Positions 23,422-35,400 of a stretch of DNA of 64,000 nucleotides are shown piece by piece (within the stretch, counting starts at the first letter, position 1; each line of letters begins with the position of its first letter). The translations under genes and the position numbers were made by a program. Below the pieces are notes generated by a model. It had not been told where the DNA came from, searched no databases, and worked only from the letters and a program-made list of their open reading frames with translations. This DNA is from Nilaparvata lugens. Lineage: Eukaryota > Arthropoda > Insecta > Hemiptera > Delphacidae. The DNA lies in the NCBI RefSeq assembly GCF_014356525.2, contig NC_052509.1, positions 35,398,001 to 35,462,000 of the forward strand, written 5' to 3'.

Positions 23422-26400
23422 TATGTAAACTTAAACAATTGATGTGCTGGCTACTATTTTTGTCAATACCGCTTAGTGTCGCTCTCAGCGCGCTCATTTT
23501 AGTTAGTCTACTCCAGCCACTTGATGTGTTAACATGTATTTAAATTTCTTTTTAAATACTGAGTTTTAATGAACGTGAACGTGTTTGGCGCCCGAACAGG
23601 GACCCTGAAGAGTTTTTCGTGAAAATTTCGTGAAAATTGTGCTGTTCATTTAACCGCCAGTTTATATTGATCAATTATCAATCACAAGTGATCGCGGAAA
23701 ATTCGAAAGTCGGGGTCGCAACTGATATGAACCATCATCGAGACAGTCAAGTGGAAGAGTGACTCATCAACACCAACAACCACCATCCTGGGGAAGAAAG
23801 GCAAGAAGGATAGCAGACCAGACCATAAACTTCTTATCGATTACCGGCCAAGGTTAAGATCGTACCTGGCTCTGGCTGCAGCTGTATCCAACTCCACAGT
23901 TCAAGGTAACACGTCTTCTACATCTACAATCAGTGACAGTAATAGTGAAGATACAGTGAAAGCACAATGGGTAACCCCCTTATTTCAAGACCAATTGCGA
24001 AACATCACCTACACATAATACCTGAATATACAGGAAACCCAATAGAACTACTTAGCTTTCTCGAAGTTGTCGAAAAATTGAAAAATGACTATTGTAATAA
24101 TCGTATCGCGGAAGCAGCAGACAATCATTGGATTCTCCTTCACTATTGTAAAAACAAATTACATGGACCTGCTAAAGATGTTATCCTCAACAGTACAGTA
24201 GATGACCTCTCAAATTTGATTGATGTTTTGAAAAACAACTTTGCCGATAATAGGACAGTAGAAAAATTAACTATGGAACTGCTTGCTATGAAATCACACC
24301 AAAAAGAACACCCTATTCAATTCATAAATAGACTGCAACAAAAAAGAACCGTGATTATCTCAAGACACAAACTCGATGGACTAACTGGTCCAATTCTTGA
24401 AACTATCTCATCTCAGTTGGATAAACAAATTGTAATGATTTTAGTCGAAGGAATCAACCACCAGCTTGGAGCTCACCTACAAACGCTAGGAATCAAAGAC
24501 CTCAGTGATGCAAGACAGGCTATTATCAATAAGAGTAGTGCTTATTTGAAGCATTTAGGATTTACTACTGATGTAACACAAATGAATCAAACTTTCAGTA
24601 AATCTGAAGGAAAACAAAACTCGTCAAATTCCAATCAAAATTCGCATCCGAAAAATTTCCATCAGTTTCAAAACCAAAACAATTCAAATCAAAGAAACTT
24701 TTCTCAATCTCAAAATCGTAATTTCAATTTCAATCAGAGAAATTTTTCTCAACCTCAAAATCATTTCAATCAGAGAAATTTCTCTCAGCTTCAAAATAAT
24801 TTCAACAGAGGACAATCCTTTCAAAGTAGATTTCGTAATGGACAAAGTTTCCAAAATCACAACTTCAATCGTAATCCAAATGCAAACTTCAATAATAACA
24901 ACCAAAATTTGAATCAAAAATCAAACGATGTGAGCATGAGAACAGTTTCCAAATTTCAAAAGTTTCCAGTTCACAATATTGAATCTTCTGAAAATGAGTT
25001 TTCCGAATTTGAAAGCATGGATGCTAGAATGAGTTCTATGGAAAATGCTGTAAGTGACCTTTGCGAGAAAATGAATCATTTTTTAGAAGTAGGCTCGAAC
25101 AACAATCCAAAAACGTAGTATTAGATTTGAATACGATCTCTCTTGATTTGCCTCATATTCATTACAATGATTCACGAATTTTGATCGATACCGGTAGTAA
25201 ATATAATTTCATTAAACCTCAAATGGTTTCTCCTCAGACAAAAATAATCGATTGTGATTATAAAATTCGTACACCCGCTGGTGAATCTAATGGAAAAGGT
25301 TGTGTGAATATTAATGTTAAGAATATGCTTTGTGTTGAAAAAGATGAAAAATTTTATGTGTATGATTTTAGCGATAATTATGATGTTCTTCTTGGAAAGC
25401 AAACATTGCAAGGGTTGAAAGCAGAAATTGATTTGGAGACCAATTGTCTCATAACGAAAGATTGCACGATACCACTGTTAGGAATGAGTCATATTGAAAT
25501 CAACAAAGGTTGGAATGAATTGAAAATTAAAACTAATGTTTGCACTCCATCAGATAAGCTATGTGTTGTTAGTATTAAGGAATTGCAGTTGTATAATATT
25601 GTAACTGATATTGATAGGAATGGTTTTATTGAGATTGAATATTTTTCTGATTGTGACAAAACGTTGAGTATCGAAACAGTTTCTGTAGAAGAATGTGAAT
25701 TGTACATGGGTGAGATGATCGATAATCCCCTCTCCATTGACGAAATCACTTCTTTATTGAGAACTGAGCATATGAACTCAGAAGAGAAAGAATGCATTAT
25801 TAGTACTCTTATGAAATATCCCGAAATAATAAAATTCGAAGGTGATATATTAACTGCTACTAACTTGCTCAAGCATAAAATAGTGACTACAGACGAAGAA
25901 CCTGTTTATTCAAAAAACTACCGCTATCCTATCTCATTTAGGCAGGATATTAGTAATGAAATAAACAAGTTACTCGAACAAAAGATAATAAGACCGTCTA
26001 ATTCTCCGTACAACTCTCCCTTATGGGTTGTGCCGAAGAAACCTGATGCTTCAGGAAAACGCAAAGTTCGTCTTGTAGTAGATTATCGGAAATTGAACAA
26101 CAAAACTAAAGATGATAGATTTCCTCTCCCGAATATTGAAGACTTGTTCTCAAAAATCGGTCGAGCAACGTACTTTTCAGCTATTGACCTTGTTTCAGGA
26201 TTCCATCAAATTGAAATGGAACCCGAATCAATACCAAAAACAGCTTTTAGTAATGAAAATGGTCATTATGAGTTTCTCAGAATGCCATTTTGGTTGAAAA
26301 ATGGTCCACCTCAATTTCAAAGGACAATGAACTTGATATTTTGTGATTTACCAAATGTTCTTGTATATCTTGATGATATTATTATATTTAGTGATAGCTT

Positions 26401-29400
26401 ACAAGAGCACATGAAACACCTGAACGTTGTATTCAAACGATTGAAAACTCATCAACTAAAAATACAATTGGACAAGACCGAATTCTTTAAGAAAGAACTT
26501 CTATTTCTAGGTCACATAGTTTCGGAAAAAGGCATTCAACCTAATCCTGAAAAAGTAAAAGCAATAAAAGATTTTCCCGTTCCACAAACTACTAAACAAA
26601 TAAAACAATTTTAGGTTTGGCAGGATACTACAGAAAAATGATAAAAGGATTCGCTAAAATAGCTCAACCTTTAACTAACACATTGAGAAAAACATCCACT
26701 ATAAACCCAAAAGATCCTAAATTCATTGAAGCTGTCAATTTTCTGAAAGAAGCAATTACTAACGCACCAATATTGCAGTTACCTAAATTGAATGATCCAT
26801 ATATTTTGACAACAGACGCATCCAATGTAAGCTTAGGGGCGGTCCTTAGTCAAATGACTGACAATAAAGATCTCCCAATTTCATTCGCTTCTAGAACACT
26901 CAATCCCGCTGAACAAAATCTTTCTACTATTGAAAAAGAAATGTTGGCAATAGCTTGGGCAGTGAAACATTTCAGGCCATATTTGTATGGAAGAAAATTC
27001 ACCCTAAGAACAGATCACAAGCCACTCCAATGGCTTCATTCTCTAAAAGAACCAAATGCTAAATTAATGAGATGGAAATTGTTAATGGAAGAGTATGATT
27101 ACACCGTAGAATTCATAAAAGGTCGCTCAAATTGTGTTGCTGATTGTCTCTCACGGCCTTTCAATGTAAATATGATGGAAAGTAGTGATGAATTTACAGG
27201 TTTTGACGATTCAGAATTGTTCCCAGGCTTTCCCGCGGAAAATAATGCGAACAATGCCAATAACAATGATGAGTACGATGACATTGATATCAATGATCTG
27301 CTAAGATTCCATAACAATGAAGCTCCTCCGTCGGTAAATGAAAGTATATTGAATGATCTTGATGAACAATCAGGTAAAAATTCGATAGTTAATGCAAATA
27401 TTGATAATATTAATGGAAATGATGTAGAAACTGGCAACGAAAACCTTGTAAATAATACTAATAATGATAATGACAATGACTCACTAATGACACAACATTC
27501 TCAAGAAAGTTCAGATGATAGAATAGGTATAATGGACGAAAATAGTATCATAAACACTGATGCAAACCAAATAGTTATTTCACGAGGTAAAGGAAAACCC
27601 CAATTCAAAAAGATCTTTAATAAAAACAGAATAATTTTCAAATACAGAGACGCACGTGACATTGGAAACAACGTAGAAGAAATACGAGAGTATTTGAAAC
27701 CTGATACTGTTTACGGTATAGTATTTTCAAATAAAAGTCCATTGTTTGAAGCTCTAAAAACAGAAATTCTAAGTTCAATGACTAATGAAATTGTCAAAAT
27801 AGTTCCCAACATAAAATTCCGAATCTACAAAAGAATAAACGCCGACATAACTGATGTAGATGAACAAACAATGATAATAGCTCGATGTCATGAAGACAAA
27901 AACTTCCACAGAGGAATTAACGAGAATTATAAACAAATACGTAAAAACTACTATTGGCCCGCAATGCACAAAGACGTAACAGAATTTGTAAATAAATGTG
28001 AAATCTGTTTGAAAACCAAGTATGAAAGAAACCCAATTAAAACTAAATTCAAAGTAACTCCCACACCTACTAAACCTTTCGAAAAACTTCAGATTGACAC
28101 TTTCACGTATAATAATATTAAAATCCTCACAATTGTCGATTCGTTTTCTAAAAGACTTTCCGCCAACACTTTGAAATCAGTTAACAGTATCGAAATAATA
28201 AAAAATCTAAACAACTATCTTTCAGTTTTCCCAATTCCAAAATGCATTCAAACCGATAACGGATTAGAATTCAACAATGCACTATACAAACAATTCCCTG
28301 AAATAAATGGTATTGAAACTTACTTCACCACACCTTATCATCCCCAATCTCAAGGACTAATAGAAAGAACACACTCCACAATTATTGAAATTCTACAAGG
28401 ACTCGAAATTAAATTCCCAAAATACAGTGTTGAACAAAAACTTCGATTAGCTTTGCGAACCTATAACAATTCGATAAAAGATCAATTCAACCTAAGCCCA
28501 AATGAACTAACTTTCGGAATTCAGAATTATTTACCAAATAATCAAGATCAGGATAATCCCGCAGTAATCACTGAAGAACTTGCTAATCAATACTTCAAAG
28601 AAATACAAGCGTTGAATGATGCCGTTTACAAGAAAATAATCGAGGAAAAAGAAAAACGAACAGAAAAATGTAACAAAAATAGAGAGGAACCACCTGAAAT
28701 ACCAGATAGGATATTCATCAAAAACCCGAAATTTCACAAAAATGTTCCAAGGTATAGCACAGATACTAAGGAAGGAGATAGGTTTAAACTGGAAAGAAAT
28801 TTAATCAAAATCCACCCTAACAGAATGAAAAGGCCTCGTAAAAAAGTAAAAGATAATCTAATTGTTGCAGATGAAGGCAATGACCATCCTTCTGTTGTTC
28901 CTGATCCCAGCAACGTTGACGTACAGACTGACAGACTTGACAAAGACAGCAGGAATAATTCCGATTAAAATAGGACAATCTATGCTCATTAACTACACAT
29001 ACAAAGTTATCCATTTTACTAACGTGACTGACCTTAAAATACAATCTTTGAAATTACAGACTCATATTAATAATCTGCAAGTCGCTTACATATCCTCTGA
29101 CATTATTGAATCTTTGAAGAAAATTTCACTCAACCAATATTTTAAATTAGAAATGATTTCTGAAAATAAAAATAAAAAGGTAAAACGTGGACTAATGAAC
29201 GGATTAGGAAACGCCATATCATGGTTGACAGGACTTATGACTGCTGACGACAAAGAACACCTCGACAAAGTTATTGATAAAATAGAAAATAATGAATTAC
29301 ATCTTGTTAAAAATGAAGAACATAATTTTGAAATGAACCATGAGTTAATTAAGAAATTTAATTTCGATGTTGAGCATATTAATTCAAATAATAAAGCATT

Positions 29401-32400
29401 AGAAAATATTACTAACGAAACTGCCAATATTGTCGAAAATATGCAAGCTGTTGACTTAATTACTTTGACTATACAATTGTTGGATGATGAAATAAATGAT
29501 GTTGTTAACTCGTTGATGTATTGCAAAGAAGGGAAACTTCATCCATCAATTTTGAGCTTTGATGATTTTCGTAGGTTAATTAATTATAAGAATTATTCAT
29601 TAGCTAGTAGAGATTCCAGTATTTTATGGGAAATTAGTAATAGCACTTGTATTTTATCGAAATCTGTTATAACTTACATTATCCATTTACCGAAATTAAA
29701 CGATTTATTTGAAAAATATGACCTTCTGTCTTATCCTGTTGAAATGGAATCAAATGTTCACACCATAAAATTAAAAGAAAAATCGATATCTGTGTCTCAA
29801 AACAAAAAGCTTTGGAAACTGACCAATTGTCTAAAATTCTCTTCTATTTCTTTCTGTACTTCAGGAGAAATTATACATGATAACTGTATTTTGTCTGTAG
29901 TAAATAATAAGGATTTGGATAGTTGTGTAAGAATAGAAATAATTAATGATAGACCATTTATGAATTATTTCGAAAATTGTAATTGTATTTTAGGATATAA
30001 GTTTGATCAAATTAATATCAATAATGGCACTATAAATACTCCTTCATCTTTCCTTATCAATCTGGATATCAATGATAAAATGACAGATGTAAAATTACCG
30101 TTTACTTCAGTTACCACATACGCACAAAAATTAAGTCATGTACCAAATAAAATTCATACTAAACTTATCGATTTGAAAGATGTTAGTGAACTTGATGATA
30201 TTGAACCAAGAGTTTTTGATTTTATAAATTTTGAAGATTCTTTCGTCCTTAAGACACGCCACATTGTAATTTTTGTTTTAAGTACATTTATACTTCTTGT
30301 AATTTTGATAATCGTTTATTACAAATTTAAGAAGCCAACCAGTGTACTAAATTACCGAATTGATACACAAGTACCAATATCATCAACCCCTACCATAAGC
30401 TATATTGTACCACCTAGAAATTAGATCTAAGTTAGTAAACTTTAATTTGTAACTTCATTTTAATTTTTGAGTGTCCCAAATTTATTTTTCGGGACGAAAA
30501 AAACTTAAGGAGGGAGGAATTATGTAAACTTAAACAATTGATGTGCTGACTACTATTTTTGTCAATACCGCTTAGTGTCGCTCTCAGCGCGCTCATTTTA
30601 GGTAGTCTACTCCAGCCACTTGATGTGTTAACATGTATTTTTGCAAATAAAATTTATTTTTAAAAACTGAGTTTTAATGAACGTGAACGTGTTTTATATA
30701 TTATATAGTATATATTTTGGAGGCTCTTTGTTTTATTGATAAGAATAAAGATAGGTTCAATATCAATACAGGAGAGTTGTTCCACTCATACAATACCAGA
30801 AATAGACAAAACCTCAGAGACGACATTCATCGAACTGGTATGTATGAGAGGGGGGTAAAGAGTGCAGGAATTCGGCTTTATAATTCATTGCCAACACGCG
30901 TAAAGGCTCTTACAGGTGAAAAGTTCAGAATTAAGGTGAGGGAGGAGTTGTTGCAGGTTTGTCCTTATTCCAGTGAGGAATTCTTTTTGCATTATGGAAT
31001 GCAAAGATTCACGACTTAGATTATAATTGAAAAATCCTTATACCCCTTTCATAGGTGGTCAGTGGGATGAAAAATGGAATGAAATGAAAATGAAATTAGA
31101 TGTAAAACTGAAGTGGAAGGAGCACATCAAAATCAAAAGAAAACAGCTTGATATAAAATATGTATTGGTTGCTTGGTCGCCAATCCATCCTATCTTTGGA
31201 AAACAAGATCATTCTCTACAACTAAATCTTAAAACCAATTTGTATGGTTTATAGTTAAGGTGTATGGGATCCAACTATGGGGATGTTCCTGTAAAAGTAG
31301 CATAAATAATATGATACAGAAATTTCAATATAAAGTATTAAGGAATATGGTCAACGCTTCTTGGTACATCAGAAACAATGACTTGCATAGAGATCTACGA
31401 ATTCTATTAGTGTCCAGTGAGATAAGTCGATTTGCCATGCGGCTCGAGTCGAGACTCCATCATCATGTCAACCCTGAGGCAAGCCAACCACTACAGAATG
31501 AAGATCTTACCAGAAGGCTGAAGAGAAGGACGCCTTTTGAACTAGTTTAAAATCAATTTGTGATAGTGTTCGCAGACTATATCATTTTTACTGCTCTCAT
31601 AATCTCAGAACTACTTGGGCCATCAATGGATGAACTGAAGTTTTATAGTTTTTCATAGTGTAAAATTTATAATGAAATGAAAATTAATGGTAAGTCTCTG
31701 AGACTAGTTTTATTTATTTATTTATACATTGATACATACAATATCATTCTCAATTATAAATGATTGGGAAAGGAACAACAGGCTTAAAGCCCAAAACTGT
31801 TCCTTTCCCAAATTTAGATAGAAATTGTCCGGAAATAGGTTATGTTTACACTTCATGATTTTTGTCCAATTCTAAGTTCAAAATATATATAAACTGGGAA
31901 TTTAGAAAAGTTGAAAACCAAATTAAATAAGAATACTTCACTGAAAAATACTGTATTGATGACAATCGACATAAAGAAAACTTCTTTTCAACTGTGAAAA
32001 GTTATTCAATTTTTCAACAGTATAATAGTTGTCAGATAAGCGCTTGTAGTGGAGAGTTGTGTTCTATTTAGCTCCGTGTTTAGTGTTTGATTTCAATTAA
32101 TAAGAAGAAGTGAATCACAAAAATTGTGCGAAATTTGTTAAGTCAATGTCAAGGTACAAAGTTTTTGCATAAGTATCAGTTTTGGTTATTGAACAAGTAA
32201 TAAGTCATTTCAATCTATAATATTCATAGTTGAGGTTAGGTTTTAATAGCATTATTCCGAAGAAGCTATGAACTGAAGAAAGAGAATTGGACTCTGTACC
32301 GTACAATGCAGCCGTCGCTTACAGCAAGGTGAGAGAGGTGTTATCTCGTGAAATGTTTCTCCGTCGTTGTTTACGTTTGAAAGTATAGAATCTCTTATCA

Positions 32401-35400
32401 TATAAGTCATCATACTGGTCATCCATCTGACGAGATTAGTTCATTGCTATAGGAAACTATTTAATCATTTTCCAAGCCAAATTGGTCATTCATTCATCTA
32501 CGAAATAATTACTTAATATGGAAGCAAAAGTGGATGAGATTCTTAATACATTAAATAAATTAGACAGCTTAGAAGAGAAAATTGATAATATCTCAAGCAA
32601 ATTCAATGAGGATTTGGAAAATCTCAAGAAAGAAGTAGAAGAGATGAAATCTCAAATGAAAATGGAGCGAGAACAAAAAGAAAACTACTATAGAAGTAGG
32701 AATGTAATAATTTTCGGTGTAAGAGGTGTTACTAATTATTGGATTCTGAGAGAAGAGATAATTAGAATGTTAACTTATGTAGGTGTCGACATCAGAAATC
32801 ATGATAAAGATAAATTGAAACGACTGAACCCTACCAAAGATGACGGACCAATTAGAGTGACATTCACGTCGACTTATACTAGGAATGAAGTACTGAAGAA
32901 AAAATTCAAGTTATCGAAAGAGAAAGACTTCGAACATGTAAGAATAAAGGAGGATCTGGACATCAACATTCGCGACATCAGGAAGGAGCTCTATCCGTTT
33001 ATGATTGACTGCAAAAATCAAGGGAAGAGGGTTTCTATGAAAAAGGATAAACTAATAATAGAGGGAGAAATCTTCAGCCTCGAGAAATTGAAAGAATTGA
33101 ATATCAATGATAAGAAGAGAATGAGAAGTGAGGAAAATTCTCCCATTGCGAAAGATAACTACAATCCTAACAGCTTGAAACACGACAACGCAAGACTAGT
33201 GAAGAAAAAGAACACCATGGAAGCTTATATCACATCTAAAGGAAGAGACAGAAGAAATGAGGCGAGCACACAGGAGCCATCTCGATCACAATAGCAATCA
33301 CGAGTTGGAGCTACAGTAAGGAATATGGATAACAAAACGAAACACGTATTTAAGGATCTTGGGAAGGACATGATAACTATTGGAAAAAACGAACAGATAG
33401 ATATTAAATTATAGACATACAATTGTAGATCTCTCAGGGAGAATTGGAGAGTTGAACAACTATTAGAAGAATTAGAGAACGTGGAATGGGACATCATGGG
33501 ACTCGCAGAAGTAAGAAGAGATGGCGAAATGTGTTTAATGATGGAAAATGATGTGATGCTGTATTCAAATGGAAATGGACCATCAGCTGGAACAGGATTT
33601 TTGATTAATAATATATCAAAGAAGAAAATCATAAGCTTCAAGCAATACACTCACAGAATCTCTGTTATTATTTGGAAACTTAAAAATCACTTAAAGGGGA
33701 GAATGAAAATAATACAAGTGTACGCGCCAACATCAGCATCAACCGAAGAAGAAATTGAAGAGTTATACGGAGATCTGGAAGAGGCTATGGAAAATGACTT
33801 ATGCAGGTACAACATAATTATGGGTGATCTAAACGCAAAAATAGGGAAGAACGATGGAGAGAGATGTGGAAAATATGGATACGGCGACAGGAACAAACGA
33901 GGAGAGCGACTGGTTGAATATGTTGAAGGCAAAAACATGTTTATAATGAACTCATTTTTCCAGAAAAATGAAGAAAGAAAATGGACTTGGGTGAGCCCAG
34001 ACGGTGCAACAAGGAATGAAATAGATTTTTTTATCGTGGATAAGAAGTGTGTTCAGGTGGATTTGGTCCAGGTGGATTTAATGTGGATACAGAAGACAAA
34101 ATAAATACCGGAAGTGATCATCGACCTGTAAGAATTGAGTTAAAAGTAAAAGAAAACCGAAGAAGATATCAGGAAAAAAGATTCACAAGACTAAGTACAG
34201 ACGTTTTGAAAGGTTTAGCGTTTGAGGAGAAGCTACAAATGAACTTGATTGAAGAAACGATTGATGAATTCGATGATTTAGAGATGCTTACTGTTAACTT
34301 GAAAAAAACAAAGTATATCACCTTTTCTCCGACACTAGCAGGTCAACCTGAGGACTCATTGCATTTGAAAATGCACTCTGATCCTCACTGCTTGAATGAT
34401 GGGTAGAACTGTTTGTGCTAACAAATTGAAAAAGTTAATTCTATAAAATATTTAGGAGTGATGGTGGATAGATATTTGAAATGGGATACTCATATGAATT
34501 ACCTATCTTCTAAACTCAAATTTCTTATTTATAGTTTCTACAAAGTAAATCAATTGAAAGACCTGGATGTAAAAAGATCAATTTATTTTGCGTATGCCCA
34601 CTCGCTGTTTCAATATGCGATTGAAGCTTGGGTTGGTGCATATGATTGTCACTTTAATAAAGTCTTCACACTACAAAAGCATCTTATAAGGGCAGCACCG
34701 GGTAAACCAAGACGATACCCAAGCAAGAAACTTTTTGAAGAATTAAGCGTTCCCACACTAAGACAGATGTATGTAACTAGGTTGTTTTGCACTTAAATAA
34801 GAATAGAAGTAATCTAGAAATTAGAAATATACCGTACCAAACTCGTTCATTAGCATTAAATAATTTCAATATCAACTTAATAAAACTAGTAGTTTGTCGA
34901 CACCAATTCACCTATCTTTGCAATATATTTTCAAACAAAATTCCGATAAAACTAATTAATTCAAAAATTACTAAAGCACTTATCAAGGAAATAAATGTAT
35001 GGGTTGAGCAGAATATATATTTTAAAATGCCTAAATGTTAATAAATCTATTCATGATTCTTTTGAGTTTTGAATGTCTTTCTATCTTTTGTATTATTTAT
35101 GAAAATTGATTAAGCACTGGGATGTGCTCACAACTGAAAATTTCATTTTTTATTGTATTCTTCATTAGTTTGCATTTAGAAGATTTAAATGTAGGCTGTA
35201 TGACTTGTTTTTGGTTATCACCTGTATAATTGGTTTCAACACGAAATTATTCAATTCTTATCATTGTATTATTTATAAGAAGCATTACTATATTTATTAT
35301 ATAGGTATATATTTTTTCCATTTTTCAATATTGCTATAGGCTACTTCGTACTGTTTGCTTTATGAACTCACAGCTAGCGCCCAAGTTTAACTTTGCTGGC

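Larger units (their letters stand above)
23419..30693 (+). mobile_element. Full-length errantivirus (env-bearing Ty3/Gypsy endogenous retrovirus)
   Basis: Two LTRs, a tRNA-Lys-type primer-binding site, gag, pol and env lie in canonical order over 7.3 kb, with a polypurine tract before the 3' LTR. Errantiviruses (Metaviridae, gypsy group) move as retrotransposons, and some can form particles using Env. Gag and env are uninterrupted; pol carries one frameshift at about 26,612. LTRs are nearly identical apart from one 3'-half indel region, indicating a fairly young insertion. It inserted into TA-rich DNA within the second LINE, in the plus orientation, antisense to Ilk. Confidence 0.93.
22603..31094 (+). 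mobile_element. Second LINE, 5' truncated, split by the errantivirus
   Basis: This element begins within the RT palm ([18 protein letters not shown]) and continues to [14 protein letters not shown]. It runs on to the KELKILPLP stretch at 23,302-23,328, then is interrupted by an inverted snippet, a TA tract and an errantivirus. It resumes at 30,707 with AGTATATATTTTGGAGGC ([15 protein letters not shown]) and ends in the [11 protein letters not shown]-terminal domain plus a short tail rich in ATGAAA. It inserted into the Jockey-like LINE at ATTA. Confidence 0.85.
18781..31680 (+). mobile_element. Jockey-like LINE, split at 22,602/31,095 by a second LINE
   Basis: The 5' part (18.8-22.6 kb) holds decayed ORF1, endonuclease and reverse transcriptase. 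The 3' part (31,095-31,550 plus a 3' untranslated region) holds the end of ORF2. The break falls inside the codons for [16 protein letters not shown]: the left side ends ...GGAATTACATTA and the right side resumes ATTAGATGTAAAACTG, so ATTA is present on both sides. That continuity shows a single LINE later hit by another insertion. It lies in the large Ilk intron, antisense to Ilk. Confidence 0.85.

Noticed and set aside
25489..29526. Several 60-146 residue minus-strand frames across pol and env
   Set aside because: They are antisense shadows of the errantivirus genes with no family motifs.
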